Assembly: GCF_001758195.1 (NCBI RefSeq) | Contig: NZ_MASR01000001.1 | Coordinates: 2,232,001 to 2,296,000 of the forward strand | Length of the DNA stretch: 64,000 nt | Source: Pseudohongiella acticola | GTDB taxonomy: Bacteria > Pseudomonadota > Gammaproteobacteria > Pseudomonadales > Pseudohongiellaceae | Direction of reading: 5' to 3' | In this document: positions 17,217 through 28,714 of the stretch, one piece after another | How the letters are laid out: each line of letters begins with the position of its first letter | Numbering within the stretch: the stretch's first letter is position 1 | Notes under the pieces: generated by a model | Databases searched by the model: none | What the model was told of the DNA's origin: nothing | Seen by the model: only the letters and a program-made list of their open reading frames with translations | Translations under genes and position numbers: made by a program

Positions 17217-18523
17217 CCACGCTGGCGCAGGTCAACCTGTGGGGCAGCACGATCGGGGCGGTGGCACTCGACGAACAGTCTGGGTTGGCCGGTTTTGAGT
17301 ATGACGAAGCATTCGCGCACAGCGGAATTGAGCTGGCGCCGCTGCTGATGCCATTGCCGGGTGCGAGCAAACAGGTATTTCGTTTCCCGGCGCTGGCGCC
17401 GCATACCTTCCACGGCTTGCCTGGTCTGCTGGCAGATGCACTGCCTGATCGATTTGGTCATGCCCTGATTGATGCCTGGCTTGCCAGCCAGGGCCGTCCG
17501 CCCGATTCTTTTAATGCCGTGGAAAGGCTGTGTTATGTCGGCCGTCGTGCGATGGGGGCATTGGAATTTGCGCCGGTAACCGGACCGCGAGCCAGTGGCT
17601 CGCAGCGCGTGGATATTTCGCAATTGGTTGACCTGGCCTCGCGGGTGCTGAGGCAGCGTCAGCATTTCAGTTCCCGGCTGCGTGAACAAGACCCGACCGG
17701 TATGCGCGATATTCTGCGCGTGGGCACGTCGGCCGGCGGAGCACGCGCCAAAGCCGTGATCGCCTGGCATCCGCAGACGGACGATGTGCGCTCGGGGCAA
17801 TTGGACGTGGCTGCCGGCTATCAGCACTGGTTGATAAAATTTGACGGCGTCAGCGCCAACCGCGACAAGGAGCTGGCTGACCCCAAAGGTTATGGGCAGA
17901 TCGAATATGCCTACTCGCTGATGGCCCGCGACGCAGGCATTACCATGTCCCAATGTCGGTTGCTGGCCGAAGGTGGACGGCAACACTTCATGACGCGGCG
18001 CTTCGATCGCACTGATAGTGGGGACAAACTTCATATGCAGTCGCTGTGCGCCATGGCACATTTTGACTACAACGCAGCAGGCGCCTACAGCTATGAACAG
18101 GCACTGCAGGTCATGCGCCAGCTTGGTCTGTCGTATGCCGAGGTCGAGCAACAGTATCGGCGGATGGTGTTCAACATCATCATGCGTAATCAGGATGATC
18201 ACACCAAGAACATTGCATTCCTGATGGATCGTCGCGGACAGTGGTCATTGTCACCGGCATTCGATCTGACATTTTCCTACAATCCCGAAGGCGACTGGAC
18301 GTCGCGCCACCAGATGCGCCTGAACGGAAAACAGGATCACTTTACCCTGCTCGACTTTAAAGCCTGTGCCCGTATGGCCGGTCTCAAGCGAGGGCGGGCC
18401 GAGGTGATCATTGATGAGATCACGGCGGTGGCCCGGCGCTGGCCGGAATACGCTGACCGGGCGGGTGTTGACGCCGAGTGGCGTGACCGGATTCTGCCAC
18501 TGCTGCGACTGAATTTCCTGTAA
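17213..18523 (+). CDS. hipA: HipA-type serine/threonine kinase toxin
   Basis: A 436-residue protein close to the length of E. coli HipA, which phosphorylates glutamyl-tRNA synthetase and causes growth arrest. It shows the N-terminal HipA domain ([14 protein letters not shown]), the ATP-loop region [14 protein letters not shown], the catalytic loop RNQDDHTKN with Asp328/Asp329, and SPAFDLTFS as the metal-binding segment. The loop lacks the exact SVAGAQ spelling of E. coli, so its substrate may differ. Nothing suggests inactivation. Confidence 0.88.
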   Translation: MTTLAQVNLWGSTIGAVALDEQSGLAGFEYDEAFAHSGIELAPLLMPLPGASKQVFRFPALAPHTFHGLPGLLADALPDRFGHALIDAWLASQGRPPDSFNAVERLCYVGRRAMGALEFAPVTGPRASGSQRVDISQLVDLASRVLRQRQHFSSRLREQDPTGMRDILRVGTSAGGARAKAVIAWHPQTDDVRSGQLDVAAGYQHWLIKFDGVSANRDKELADPKGYGQIEYAYSLMARDAGITMSQCRLLAEGGRQHFMTRRFDRTDSGDKLHMQSLCAMAHFDYNAAGAYSYEQALQVMRQLGLSYAEVEQQYRRMVFNIIMRNQDDHTKNIAFLMDRRGQWSLSPAFDLTFSYNPEGDWTSRHQMRLNGKQDHFTLLDFKACARMAGLKRGRAEVIIDEITAVARRWPEYADRAGVDAEWRDRILPLLRLNFL

Positions 18524-18647
18524 GGGCGATGGCGATGCAATCGGCTATCTGCGGAAACGGGCCGGATATGTCTGGAAAATAAGGCCCAACTGCGGGAAAA
18601 TACGCTTTTTCTACGACCCGAACCCCGCGTACAGGAGCTCCACTCGT

Positions 18648-20657
18648 ATGTCCACCCGACTGACCTCGCGCAGAGAATGCGCCAATGCCATCCGTGCCCT
18701 CGCCATGGACGCAGTCCAGAAAGCCAATTCCGGCCACCCCGGAGCGCCGATGGGCATGGCAGATATTGCCGAAGTTCTGTGGAATGATTTCCTGTCCCAT
18801 AACCCGGTCAACCCGCAGTGGATGAATCGCGACCGCTTTGTCCTGTCCAATGGTCACGGATCCATGTTGATCTATGCCCTGCTGCACCTGAGCGGATACG
18901 ACCTGCCCATGTCGGAGCTTAAAAACTTCCGGCAACTGCACTCCAAGACTCCCGGTCACCCGGAATACGGATACACGCCGGGCGTGGAAACCACCACCGG
19001 GCCTCTGGGTCAGGGCATCGCCAATGCGGTCGGTATGGCGATCGCCGAGAAAACCCTGGCGGCCCAGTTCAACCGTCCTGATCATGACATTGTCGATCAC
19101 TTTACCTATGTTTTTGCCGGTGATGGCTGCCTGATGGAAGGTGTTTCGCACGAAGTGTGTTCACTGGCCGGCACCCTGGGACTGGGCAAGCTGATCATGT
19201 TCTATGATGACAACGGCATTTCCATTGATGGCGAGGTTGACGGCTGGTTCACCGACGACACCAGCAAGCGTTTTGAATCCTATGGCTGGCATGTACTTGC
19301 CATTGACGGGCACGACGCCGAGCAGGTCAAAACAGCCATTGAAGCGGCCCGAAAAGAAACCGCACGCCCCACCATCATCCGCTGCAAAACCGTGATCGGA
19401 TTTGGTTCGCCCGCCAAGAGTGGCACCGCCGGTATTCATGGCGCGCCGCTGGGCGACGATGAAATCGCGGCGACCCGCAAGCAACTGGGCTGGGAGCACG
19501 CGCCATTTGAGGTGCCGGAAAATATACAGAAGGACTGGGACGCCCGCGAACGCGGTTTCCAGGCAGAAACGCAATGGAAAGAAAAATTGGTGCGCTACGA
19601 AGAAGCTCACCCTGATCTGGCCGTCGAGTTGGTTCGCCGACTCAAAGGCGAGTTGCCAGGCCACTTTGCCGAGCGCGCCGCCGAGCATATCGCGTCGTGC
19701 CAGGAAAAAGGCGAAAGCATTGCCTCACGCAAGGCATCACAAAACAGTATCGCAGCCTTCGGCGAGATTCTGCCGGAACTGATTGGCGGCTCAGCCGACC
19801 TTGCCGGCTCCAACCTGACATTGTGGAAAGGCAGCGTTCCCATCAGCGACAGCGCCGATGGTAACTACATCTATTACGGTGTGCGTGAATTCGGTATGAC
19901 TGCCATCATGAACGGGCTGGCACTGCACGGCGGTTTCATCCCCTACGGCGGTACCTTCCTGATCTTTATGGAGTACGCGCGTAACGCCGTGCGAATGGCT
20001 GCGCTCATGCAACAGCACACCATTAATGTGTACACGCATGACTCCATTGGCCAGGGCGAAGATGGCCCTACCCACCAGCCGATAGAACAGCTCGCCAACC
20101 TGAGATCAACGCCCAACATGTCGGTCTGGCGCCCCTGTGACGCCGTGGAAACAGCCGTGGCCTGGAAACACGCCCTGCTGCGCAAAGACGGTCCGACATC
20201 CCTGGTGTTCTCACGCCAGGGTCTGCCGCATCAGACACGTGACAGCGAGCAGTTGGCCGGGATAGAGCGCGGTGCCTATGTGCTGGAAGACTGTCAGGGT
20301 CAACCTGAACTGATCATCCTGGCGACCGGCTCGGAAGTGGCGATTTCGCGGGATGCGGTCAAATCCCTGCAGGACAAGGGTGTGAAAGCGCGACTGGTCT
20401 CCATTCCCTCAACTGACGTGTTTGACGCGCAGGATGCTGACTATCGCGAGAGCGTGCTGCCATCTGCCGTGCGCAAACGCCTGGCAGTGGAAGCGGCTGG
20501 CGCTGATTACTGGGCCAAATATGTCGGTCTGGACGGCGCCATGGTTTGTATGACGAGTTTTGGTGAGTCGGCGCCCGGCGCTGCATTGATGGATGCGTTT
20601 GGTTTTACTGCAGATAAAATTGTCGCTAAAGCCAATACCCTCCTGTCAAACGCCTGA
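18648..20657 (+). CDS. tkt: Transketolase
   Basis: A 669-residue thiamine-diphosphate enzyme of the pentose phosphate pathway. Signatures run in order: [55 protein letters not shown] and the ThDP motif GDGCLMEG. The Pyr domain follows, with [18 protein letters not shown] and [18 protein letters not shown]. First of four sugar-phosphate genes on the same strand (tkt, epd, pgk, fba), with a 19-bp gap to epd. Confidence 0.97.
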   Translation: MSTRLTSRRECANAIRALAMDAVQKANSGHPGAPMGMADIAEVLWNDFLSHNPVNPQWMNRDRFVLSNGHGSMLIYALLHLSGYDLPMSELKNFRQLHSKTPGHPEYGYTPGVETTTGPLGQGIANAVGMAIAEKTLAAQFNRPDHDIVDHFTYVFAGDGCLMEGVSHEVCSLAGTLGLGKLIMFYDDNGISIDGEVDGWFTDDTSKRFESYGWHVLAIDGHDAEQVKTAIEAARKETARPTIIRCKTVIGFGSPAKSGTAGIHGAPLGDDEIAATRKQLGWEHAPFEVPENIQKDWDARERGFQAETQWKEKLVRYEEAHPDLAVELVRRLKGELPGHFAERAAEHIASCQEKGESIASRKASQNSIAAFGEILPELIGGSADLAGSNLTLWKGSVPISDSADGNYIYYGVREFGMTAIMNGLALHGGFIPYGGTFLIFMEYARNAVRMAALMQQHTINVYTHDSIGQGEDGPTHQPIEQLANLRSTPNMSVWRPCDAVETAVAWKHALLRKDGPTSLVFSRQGLPHQTRDSEQLAGIERGAYVLEDCQGQPELIILATGSEVAISRDAVKSLQDKGVKARLVSIPSTDVFDAQDADYRESVLPSAVRKRLAVEAAGADYWAKYVGLDGAMVCMTSFGESAPGAALMDAFGFTADKIVAKANTLLSNA

Positions 20658-20676
20658 CGTAAAACGGAAATGTAAT

Positions 20677-21693
20677 ATGCCCTATCGGCTGGCGATCAAT
20701 GGTTATGGCCGAATCGGTCGTTGTGTCCTGCGTGCGTTGCATGAAAGTGCCGCGCACCCGGATCTGCAGATCGTTGCCATCAATGACCTGACTGATGCCC
20801 GTACGCTGGCGCATCTGACCCGCTACGACAGTACCCATGGTCGATTCCATGGCGATGTATCGCTGGATGATGCGGGTCACCTGGTTATTGATGGCAATAA
20901 AATTGCCCTGCTGTCACAGTCGGATATCAGCGAACTGCCCTGGCAGCAACTGGATGTCGATCTGGTGCTGGAATGCACCGGGACCTTTAATGATCGAGCT
21001 ACCGCGGAGCAGCATTTGCGTTCAGGTGCCGGTCGTGTCCTGTTCTCGCAGCCGGCACAAAGCGATGTTGATGCCACCGTTGTTTATGGCATCAACCATG
21101 ATGTGCTGCAGGCATCGCACCGGGTGATTTCGGCCGCGTCCTGCACCACCAACTGCGTGGTCCCGGTGATTCAGTGCCTGGATGAAGCCTTTGGTCTGGA
21201 GTATGGCGTGATTACAACCATACACTCGGCGATGAACGATCAACCGGTCATTGACGCCTATCATCATCAGGACCTGCGCAAAACCCGCAGCGCTGTGCAG
21301 TCGATTATTCCGGTGGACACCGAAATTGCAAAAGGCATTGGTCGTATTCTGCCTGAGCTGGACGGACGTTTTTCGGCACAGGCGATGCGGGTGCCTACCC
21401 TGAACGTGTCAGCCATCGACCTGACGGTGACGGTACGCAATGCCGCAGACATTGCCACCGTCAACAAGGCGATCAGAGCGGCGGCGGCGCGCTCCATGCC
21501 ACAGGTGCTGGCATGCACTGATGAACCCCTGGCGTCATGCGACTTTAATCATGACCCCAGATCTGCGATTGTAGATCTGAGCCAGACCCGGGTCAGCGGG
21601 CCGCATCTGATCAAGGTGCTGGCCTGGTTTGACAATGAATGGGCCTATGCCAATCGTATGCTGGATGTGGCCAATCTGATTCGGCAATTGTAA
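20677..21693 (+). CDS. epd: D-erythrose-4-phosphate dehydrogenase (GAPDH family)
   Basis: A 338-residue enzyme of the GAPDH superfamily. ATG 20677 begins [15 protein letters not shown], the normal start; an upstream in-frame ATG would overlap tkt and is rejected. The catalytic cysteine is Cys156 in [23 protein letters not shown] and [11 protein letters not shown] are typical of Epd rather than glycolytic GapA, as is the position between tkt and pgk. Epd makes 4-phosphoerythronate for pyridoxal phosphate synthesis. Some GAPDH activity cannot be excluded, since no other gap gene is seen here. Confidence 0.88.
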   Translation: MPYRLAINGYGRIGRCVLRALHESAAHPDLQIVAINDLTDARTLAHLTRYDSTHGRFHGDVSLDDAGHLVIDGNKIALLSQSDISELPWQQLDVDLVLECTGTFNDRATAEQHLRSGAGRVLFSQPAQSDVDATVVYGINHDVLQASHRVISAASCTTNCVVPVIQCLDEAFGLEYGVITTIHSAMNDQPVIDAYHHQDLRKTRSAVQSIIPVDTEIAKGIGRILPELDGRFSAQAMRVPTLNVSAIDLTVTVRNAADIATVNKAIRAAAARSMPQVLACTDEPLASCDFNHDPRSAIVDLSQTRVSGPHLIKVLAWFDNEWAYANRMLDVANLIRQL

Positions 21694-21734
21694 CTGCTTT
21701 GACGACTTCTGGTCTGGGAGGACCGCGTAGACTC

Positions 21735-22931
21735 ATGACAACATCTTCAGGCACGATCAAACGGATGCAGGACCTCGATCTTCGCGGTAAACGCGTACTG
21801 ATACGGGAGGACCTGAATGTCTCGGTTAACAATGGCCAGGTCGGCAATGACACCCGGATTGTGGCGGCATTGCCGGCGTTAAGGATGGCACTGGAGGCCG
21901 GTGCCAGACTGATGGTGATGTCACACCTGGGCCGTCCGGATGAGGGTGTGGCCATCGCCGACCAGCCGGACGCGTCGCTGGCGCCAGTGGCGGCACATCT
22001 GGGGCATCTGCTGGACATTGATGTGCGCCTGGTCGCGGACTATCTGGATAACCCGCGTGACGCTGAGCCGGCAGAGGGCGAAATGGTGTTGCTGGAGAAT
22101 GTCCGGATCAACCAGGGCGAAAAGAGCAATGACGAGGCATTATCGAAACAGTACGCGTCTTTATGTGATGTGTTTGTCATGGACGCCTTTGGTACCGCGC
22201 ATCGAGCCCAGGCCAGTACTCACGGTGTCGCCAGATTTGCCCCGGTGGCATGCGCCGGACCCTTGCTGGCCGGTGAACTGGATGCGCTGGCTAAAGCGCT
22301 GGAAAAACCCGAGCGCCCAATGCTGGCCATCGTCGGCGGTGCCAAGGTGTCGAGTAAACTGAAAGTGCTGGAAAGCCTGGCAGAAAAAACCGATCAGCTG
22401 ATTGTTGGCGGCGGCATTGCCAATACCTTCCTGCTGGCGGCCGGTTATCCAGTTGGCAAGTCACTGGTGGAAACCGACCTGGTTGATACTGCCCGGGACC
22501 TGATGGAAAAAACCAGTATCCCGTTGCCGGTTGATGTGGTGGTCGCAAAAGAGTTTTCTGCGGATGCGCAAGCCACCATCAAAAAAGTCGATGATGTCGC
22601 TGATGATGACATGATTCTGGATATCGGGCCGAAAACCGCAGCCCGGCTCAAGGACATTATCGCGGGCATGAAAACCATTATCTGGAACGGACCATTGGGT
22701 GTGTTCGAGTTCGATGCCTTTGCCGGTGGCACTGAAGCAGTGGCCAGGGCCGTTGCCGACAATGCCGGTTTTTCCATCGCCGGTGGCGGTGAAACCATCT
22801 CTGCAATCGACAAATTTGGCATCACTGACCAGGTGTCCTACATTTCCACCGGTGGCGGCGCCTTCCTCGAGTTCGTGCAGGGTGATGTGCTGCCGGCAGT
22901 AGCGATGCTGGAAACACGTGGAGCCGATTGA
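21735..22931 (+). CDS. pgk: Phosphoglycerate kinase
   Basis: A 398-residue glycolytic kinase. ATG 21735 is chosen because the product then reads [20 protein letters not shown], aligning with the usual short N-terminus. Motifs include [50 protein letters not shown], the hinge region [12 protein letters not shown] and [10 protein letters not shown]. It lies 41 bp after epd and 89 bp before fba. Confidence 0.96.
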   Translation: MTTSSGTIKRMQDLDLRGKRVLIREDLNVSVNNGQVGNDTRIVAALPALRMALEAGARLMVMSHLGRPDEGVAIADQPDASLAPVAAHLGHLLDIDVRLVADYLDNPRDAEPAEGEMVLLENVRINQGEKSNDEALSKQYASLCDVFVMDAFGTAHRAQASTHGVARFAPVACAGPLLAGELDALAKALEKPERPMLAIVGGAKVSSKLKVLESLAEKTDQLIVGGGIANTFLLAAGYPVGKSLVETDLVDTARDLMEKTSIPLPVDVVVAKEFSADAQATIKKVDDVADDDMILDIGPKTAARLKDIIAGMKTIIWNGPLGVFEFDAFAGGTEAVARAVADNAGFSIAGGGETISAIDKFGITDQVSYISTGGGAFLEFVQGDVLPAVAMLETRGAD

Positions 22932-23020
22932 TATACAAAATTTTTGGCCAGTGTCGTGCGACTATGCATCCGACACTGACAATACGAAATTGGAATTGGA
23001 ACTAACAAGAGGAATTTAAC

Positions 23021-24067
23021 ATGGCACTTATCAGTCTTCGTCAATTGCTGGATCATGCCGCCGAGAACAGCTATGGCGTGCCGGCATTTAATGTCAATAA
23101 CCTGGAACAGGTGCGTGCGATCATGGAGGCGGCTCACGAGGTCAACAGTCCGGTGATTCTGCAGGCGTCAGCCGGTGCACGAAAATATGCCGGTTCCAAT
23201 TTCCTGCGACACCTGATACTGGCTGCTATCGAAGAGTTTCCGCATATTCCGATTGTCATGCATCAGGACCACGGTGTGTCGCCTGCGGTTTGCCAGCGTT
23301 CCATTCAGCTGGGATTTTCATCGGTAATGATGGATGGGTCGCTGGGTGTGGATGGTAAAACGCCGATGGATTACGACTATAACGTGGATGTGACCCGCAA
23401 TGTGGTGCAACTGGCGCATGCCTGTGGTGTCTCGGTGGAAGGCGAAATTGGTTGTCTGGGCTCTCTGGAAACAGGTATGGCTGGTGAGGAAGATGGCATC
23501 GGTGCTGAGGGCAAACTGACCCATGAGCAGATGCTGACGGACCCGGAAGAGGCGGCGTCGTTTGTTGCTGATACCGGTGTTGATGCGCTGGCCATTGCTG
23601 TTGGTACCAGCCATGGTGCCTACAAATTCAGCCGTCCGCCGACGGGTGATACGCTGGCGATTGAGCGCATCAAGCAGATTCATGCGCGCATCCCTGACAC
23701 GCACCTGGTCATGCATGGGTCGTCGTCGGTGCCGCAGGAGTGGCTGGCCATCATCAATGAGTTTGGTGGTGAGATTCCGGAAACTTACGGTGTCCCAGTC
23801 TCGGAGATTCAGGAAGGCATCAAGCACGGTGTGCGCAAGGTAAACATCGACACGGACCTGCGTCTGGCGTCGACGGGCGCTGCGCGTAAGTTCCTGGCGG
23901 AGAACAAGTCGGAGTTTGATCCGCGCAAATTCCTGATCCCGACCATGAAGGCGATGAAGGGCATTGTTAAAGATCGTCTGGAAGCATTCGGTACGGCGGG
24001 GCACGCCAGTCGCATTGGTAAGATTTATACGCTTGAGGAAATGAGCGATAAATACGGTTTGAAGTAA
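23021..24067 (+). CDS. fba: Class II fructose-1,6-bisphosphate aldolase
   Basis: A 348-residue zinc-dependent aldolase of the class IIB type. The zinc and substrate motifs are [51 protein letters not shown] and [13 protein letters not shown]. It closes the tkt-epd-pgk-fba series. AAGAGGAATTTAAC precedes the ATG. No terminator hairpin with a T run follows; instead a long repeat-rich region begins about 30 bases after the stop. Confidence 0.96.
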   Translation: MALISLRQLLDHAAENSYGVPAFNVNNLEQVRAIMEAAHEVNSPVILQASAGARKYAGSNFLRHLILAAIEEFPHIPIVMHQDHGVSPAVCQRSIQLGFSSVMMDGSLGVDGKTPMDYDYNVDVTRNVVQLAHACGVSVEGEIGCLGSLETGMAGEEDGIGAEGKLTHEQMLTDPEEAASFVADTGVDALAIAVGTSHGAYKFSRPPTGDTLAIERIKQIHARIPDTHLVMHGSSSVPQEWLAIINEFGGEIPETYGVPVSEIQEGIKHGVRKVNIDTDLRLASTGAARKFLAENKSEFDPRKFLIPTMKAMKGIVKDRLEAFGTAGHASRIGKIYTLEEMSDKYGLK

Positions 24068-24099
24068 GCGCTGTACTTGTCTGAGACCGGGCAGGCCAA

Positions 24100-24265
24100 C
24101 GGAGGGAGGACGTCAGACCGACCACCTCCTTTGTCCGTCCACCCGGCGCTTGCGGAACTCGACCTCGCTGCTACGCAGCCCGGGACTCAAACAGTCCTCG
24201 CGCTATTTCGGGTGGACGGACAAAGGAGAATACGTGGCCTGATTGGTCCGCCGTGCTTCCTCCGA
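24100..24265. repeat. Hairpin repeat element A after fba
   Basis: A perfect 20-bp inverted repeat, CTCCTTTGTCCGTCCACCCG (24126-24145) and its complement (24209-24228), encloses a 63-base loop, with weaker pairing extending outward. The loop contains CGGAACTCGACCTCGC (24153-24168), also found inverted in element B. No open reading frame fits. Elements A and B fill most of the 489-base gap between fba and serA. Confidence 0.75.
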
Positions 24266-24351
24266 TACCCTGCCCTAGTGCCATTCGTCGAACTCTGCGA
24301 TTCCGTTCCTGTGTAGGAGCTTATCTGCAGTAGTGCCTGAATCTGGCACAA

Positions 24352-24535
24352 GGGCGGGGCGGGGGTAGGTGGTGTCGGACCAATCAGGCCGCGCTTTTCC
24401 TTTGTGTTCACAGCCGATCAGCGGGAGGACTGTCTGAGTCCCGAGCGCGCAGCGCGAGGTCGAGTTCCGCCCCGCCGGCTGTGAGCGCAAAGGAAGCGGT
24501 CGGTCCGAGGCCACCTACCCCCGTCCCGACCGCCC
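24352..24535. repeat. Hairpin repeat element B, inverted relative to A
   Basis: A long imperfect palindrome with arms 24352-24417 and about 24465-24535. The arms share GGGGGTAGGTGG, TCGGACC, TCCTTTG and CACAGCCG blocks. Its loop carries the complement of the element A loop (CGGAACTCGACCTCGC, then CGGGACTCA and ACAGTCCTC). Its left arm has CGGACCAATCAGGCC (24376-24390), the exact complement of 24236-24250 in A. Confidence 0.75.
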
Positions 24536-24556
24536 TGAATTAAAACAAAGAACAAC

Positions 24557-25786
<1,230 letters not shown>

Positions 25787-25889
25787 ATCGGTGCGGTATC
25801 TCTCAGCAGGTTCTGTCAGAGGGCTCTCAAGTGCGAGGCGCACTATGGTACCATAAACACTGTCAGTAACATAAAAGGTAATCCTGGTA

Positions 25890-27287
25890 ATGAGCGCGAT
25901 GCAGCAGACGTTGGCGGCCTCCCTGGCTGAAATTGTAGGACCGGATCGGGTCAACATTGATCATGAATCCCTTCAGGTTTTTGGCAAGGACTGGACAAAG
26001 GTGCATGAGCCCAATCCCGCCGCGATCGTCTTTCCCGGATCCATTGAAGAAGTACAGGCATTGGTACGTCTGGCCAATAAACAGGGATTTGCGCTGGTGC
26101 CATCGGGCGGTCGCACCGGTTTGAGTGGTGGCGCGGTGGCGGCCAATGGCGAAGTTGTGGTTGCCTTTGATCGTATGAACCAGATTCTCGACTTCAGTGC
26201 CGTTGATCGTCAGGTGGTATGCCAGCCAGGTGTTATCACCGAGCAATTGCAGCAATTCGCTGATGACAAGGGTCTGTTCTATCCGGTTGATTTTGCCTCG
26301 TCCGGCTCCAGTCAGATTGGCGGCAATGTCGCGACCAATGCAGGCGGCATCAAGGTGATTCGCTACGGTCTGACCCGGGACTGGGTGATGGGCATGAAAG
26401 TTGTTACCGGCACCGGCGAGTTACTGGAGCTGAACCATGGCCTGGTAAAGAATGCCACCGGTTATGATCTGCGGCATCTGTTTATCGGTTCGGAAGGCAC
26501 GCTCGGGTTTATCGTTGAGCTCACCATGGCGCTGGCAACACCGCCCAAAGATCCAACGGTGCTGGTACTGGCAGTGGATGATCTGGAATCCACCATGCAT
26601 GTGCTGCAGGCATTCCAGGGTGCGCTGGATATCTGCGCGTTTGAATTCTTTTCCGAAAAAGCCCTGCGGCATGTGATGGCGGAAAAGGGTTTGCAGCGGC
26701 CGTTTGCGACCGAGGGCACTTTCTATGCCCTGATCGAATTCGAGAATACCAGTGAAGCCGTGCTTGAGTCGGCGATGTCGGTGTTTGAGCACTGTGTTGA
26801 GCAGGGCTGGGCGCTGGATGGCACCATGAGCCAGAACATCACCCAGGCCCGTGCTTTGTGGCGCCTGCGTGAGGACATCTCGGAGACCATATCCCGATTC
26901 ACACCCTATAAGAACGACATCTCGGTGCAGGTGTCCAGGGTGCCGGCTTTCCTGAAAGAAGTAGACAATATCGTTACTGCACAGTATCCCGACTTTGAAA
27001 TTATCTGGTTTGGCCACATTGGCGATGGCAATGTGCACCTGAATATTCTTAAACCTGATGCGCTGCCCAAGGAAGAATTTTTCCGACAATGTGGCGAGGT
27101 CAGTTATGACATCTTCGAAGCCGTTAAATCCTACGGTGGCAGCGTGTCGGCGGAGCACGGTGTTGGCCTGCTGAAAAAGCCCTATCTGCAATACAGTCGT
27201 AGCGAAGGTGAGATTGCCTGCATGAAGGCGTTAAAGCAGGTGTTTGACCCGAATAAAGTGATGAATCCCGGGAAAATTTTTGATTAA
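25890..27287 (+). CDS. FAD-linked D-2-hydroxyglutarate dehydrogenase
   Basis: A 465-residue flavoprotein of the GlcD/D2HGDH/D-lactate dehydrogenase group. The FAD domain shows VPSGGRTGLSGGAVA and GGNVATNAGGIKVIRYGLTR, then NATGYDLRHLFIGSEGTLG. The C-terminal domain has the metal-binding HIGDGNVHLNI and SAEHGVGLLKK. It is divergent from serA with a 103-bp shared upstream region, the same pairing as in Pseudomonas. There the enzyme recycles the D-2-hydroxyglutarate made by SerA and pushes the serine pathway forward, passing electrons towards the respiratory chain. D-lactate or glycolate oxidation are alternatives, but the context favours D-2-hydroxyglutarate. Confidence 0.85.
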   Translation: MSAMQQTLAASLAEIVGPDRVNIDHESLQVFGKDWTKVHEPNPAAIVFPGSIEEVQALVRLANKQGFALVPSGGRTGLSGGAVAANGEVVVAFDRMNQILDFSAVDRQVVCQPGVITEQLQQFADDKGLFYPVDFASSGSSQIGGNVATNAGGIKVIRYGLTRDWVMGMKVVTGTGELLELNHGLVKNATGYDLRHLFIGSEGTLGFIVELTMALATPPKDPTVLVLAVDDLESTMHVLQAFQGALDICAFEFFSEKALRHVMAEKGLQRPFATEGTFYALIEFENTSEAVLESAMSVFEHCVEQGWALDGTMSQNITQARALWRLREDISETISRFTPYKNDISVQVSRVPAFLKEVDNIVTAQYPDFEIIWFGHIGDGNVHLNILKPDALPKEEFFRQCGEVSYDIFEAVKSYGGSVSAEHGVGLLKKPYLQYSRSEGEIACMKALKQVFDPNKVMNPGKIFD

Positions 27288-27531
27288 AGTCGGGCACTTG
27301 GCGAATTTATGAGACGGGCATCACACTTTTAACGATAATTTTATTGAAAAAGCGGATATTTCGTCGTTTTTCGTTAATAACTGTATTCCCAGCGACAAAA
27401 TATAGCGGTACACTGCTTTTAGGGTTCAGTGTCGAATCCAGCAGTTGTCACATTTGTCAACTGTGTTAATAAATTCGGGATCCGCTGGAAACGTTTTCTG
27501 GTCAGTCCCTTGGAAATAGCAAGAGAGCAAT
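27288..27531 (+). promoter_or_regulatory. Long leader region of the cold-shock gene
   Basis: The 244 bases before the cold-shock gene hold no reading frame of note. Cold-shock genes of this type often have a long structured 5' untranslated region. Here an inverted CAGTTG-N10-CAACTG with two TTGTCA repeats (about 27440-27461) is visible. The promoter cannot be fixed with confidence. Confidence 0.4.
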
Positions 27532-27741
27532 ATGTCACAGCAAGTAGAAGGTACCGTTAAGTGGTTCAATGACGAGAAAGGTTTCGGTTTCATTGAGCAG
27601 GAAGGTGGAAAGGACGTATTCGTCCATTTTAGTGCCATTAACGGTACTGGAAGGAAGACGCTGCACGAAGGCCAGAAAGTTACTATGGAAGTAACTCAAG
27701 GCCAGAAAGGGCCTCAGGCAGAGAACGTAAATCCTCTGTAA
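27532..27741 (+). CDS. CspA-family cold-shock protein
   Basis: A 69-residue single cold-shock domain that binds single-stranded RNA and melts mRNA structure. RNP1 is KGFGFIEQ and RNP2 is [17 protein letters not shown] and GPQAENV are also typical. Monocistronic: a long leader precedes it and a terminator follows seven bases after the stop. Whether it is cold-induced or constitutive cannot be told from the sequence. Confidence 0.95.
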   Translation: MSQQVEGTVKWFNDEKGFGFIEQEGGKDVFVHFSAINGTGRKTLHEGQKVTMEVTQGQKGPQAENVNPL

Positions 27742-27747
27742 AATACG

Positions 27748-27780
27748 AAAACGCAGGGCGTAAAACCCCTGCGTTTTTTT
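27748..27780 (+). terminator. Rho-independent terminator of the cold-shock gene
   Basis: AACGCAGGG-CGTAAAAC-CCCTGCGTT hairpin with As before and seven Ts after it. Confidence 0.93.
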
Positions 27781-27926
27781 ATTCGCCCAGCATCATTTAA
27801 TATCCTGGCTGTTTAGAATAGCTGGGAGAATTTCTCTTTCTCCTCATACGCACGGCGTCGTACGAATCGAGCCGGGCGCGTTTACGACCGGCGTATTGTA
27901 TTCAGCCGTCGGCCTGGGTGAAAACA

Positions 27927-28598
27927 CTACCGGCTCATGGTTTTGAGACCGTCTTTTCCGCCCAGAATCAGTTTGTCCGCAGGCCGCATGGCAAACAACC
28001 CATTAGTCACTACCCCGGTTATCTGATTCAGCTGTTGCTCCAGTTTTCTGGGGTCGACGATACTCATGTTGTGAATATCGATGATAATGTTGCCATTGTC
28101 AGTGACAAACCCTTCCCGGTAAACCGGATCGCCTCCCAGTTTTACAATCTCGCGCCCCACGTGACTGCGAGCCATCGGTATGACTTCCACCGGCAGCGGA
28201 AAATGGCCCAGCACATCAACCAGCTTGCTGTCGTCAGCAATGCAGACAAATTCTTTGGCAACTGCCGCGATGATTTTTTCCCGTGTCAGGGCACCGCCGC
28301 CGCCTTTGATCAGATGCAGATGTTCGTTGGTTTCGTCAGCACCATCGACATAAACACTGATTTCCGGCGCCGAGTTCAGGTCGATGACAGCTATGCCGAG
28401 CGCCTTAAGACGCCTCGCGGTTTCTTCCGAGCTGGCGACCGTCGCCTGAATGTCGTGTTTGAATTCGCCCAGGTATTCAATAAAAAAATTAGCCGTGGAA
28501 CCGGTGCCAACGCCGACCACAGTGCGCTCATCCAGACGACTTTTTACGTAGTCTGCGGCTGCTTTTGCGACCGCTTTTTTGAGTTCATTCTGGTCCAT
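27927..28598 (-). CDS. rpiA: Ribose-5-phosphate isomerase A
   Basis: A 223-residue pentose phosphate enzyme interconverting ribose-5-P and ribulose-5-P. Motifs include [16 protein letters not shown] (phosphate loop), [22 protein letters not shown] with the catalytic acid region, and [14 protein letters not shown] at the end. It is divergent from ilvA, and the short interval between them is occupied almost entirely by palindromic element copy 4. Confidence 0.95.
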   Translation of the reverse strand: MDQNELKKAVAKAAADYVKSRLDERTVVGVGTGSTANFFIEYLGEFKHDIQATVASSEETARRLKALGIAVIDLNSAPEISVYVDGADETNEHLHLIKGGGGALTREKIIAAVAKEFVCIADDSKLVDVLGHFPLPVEVIPMARSHVGREIVKLGGDPVYREGFVTDNGNIIIDIHNMSIVDPRKLEQQLNQITGVVTNGLFAMRPADKLILGGKDGLKTMSR

Positions 28599-28619
28599 GC
28601 TGATTTCCTGTGCTTTGCT

Positions 28620-28683
28620 GGCAATAAAAGGGGACGAAGGATATTATGATTCGCCATAATATCCTCCGTCCCCTTTTATTGCC
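28620..28683. repeat. Palindromic element, copy 4, between rpiA and ilvA
   Basis: Arms of 29 bp, starting GGCAATAAAAGGGGACG(A/G)AGG on the left-arm reading and continuing through ATATTATG, with one mismatch and a short centre. It fills the interval between the divergent starts of rpiA (28598) and ilvA (28715), so at least one of their promoters must lie in or against it. Confidence 0.92.
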
Positions 28684-28714
28684 ACCTGAGAGGACCCGGA
28701 ACAAGGCCGCAGAC

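Noticed and set aside
28646-28714. Upstream extension of ilvA
   Set aside because: The ATG at 28646 lies inside palindromic element copy 4, and the added residues do not belong to the IlvA family.
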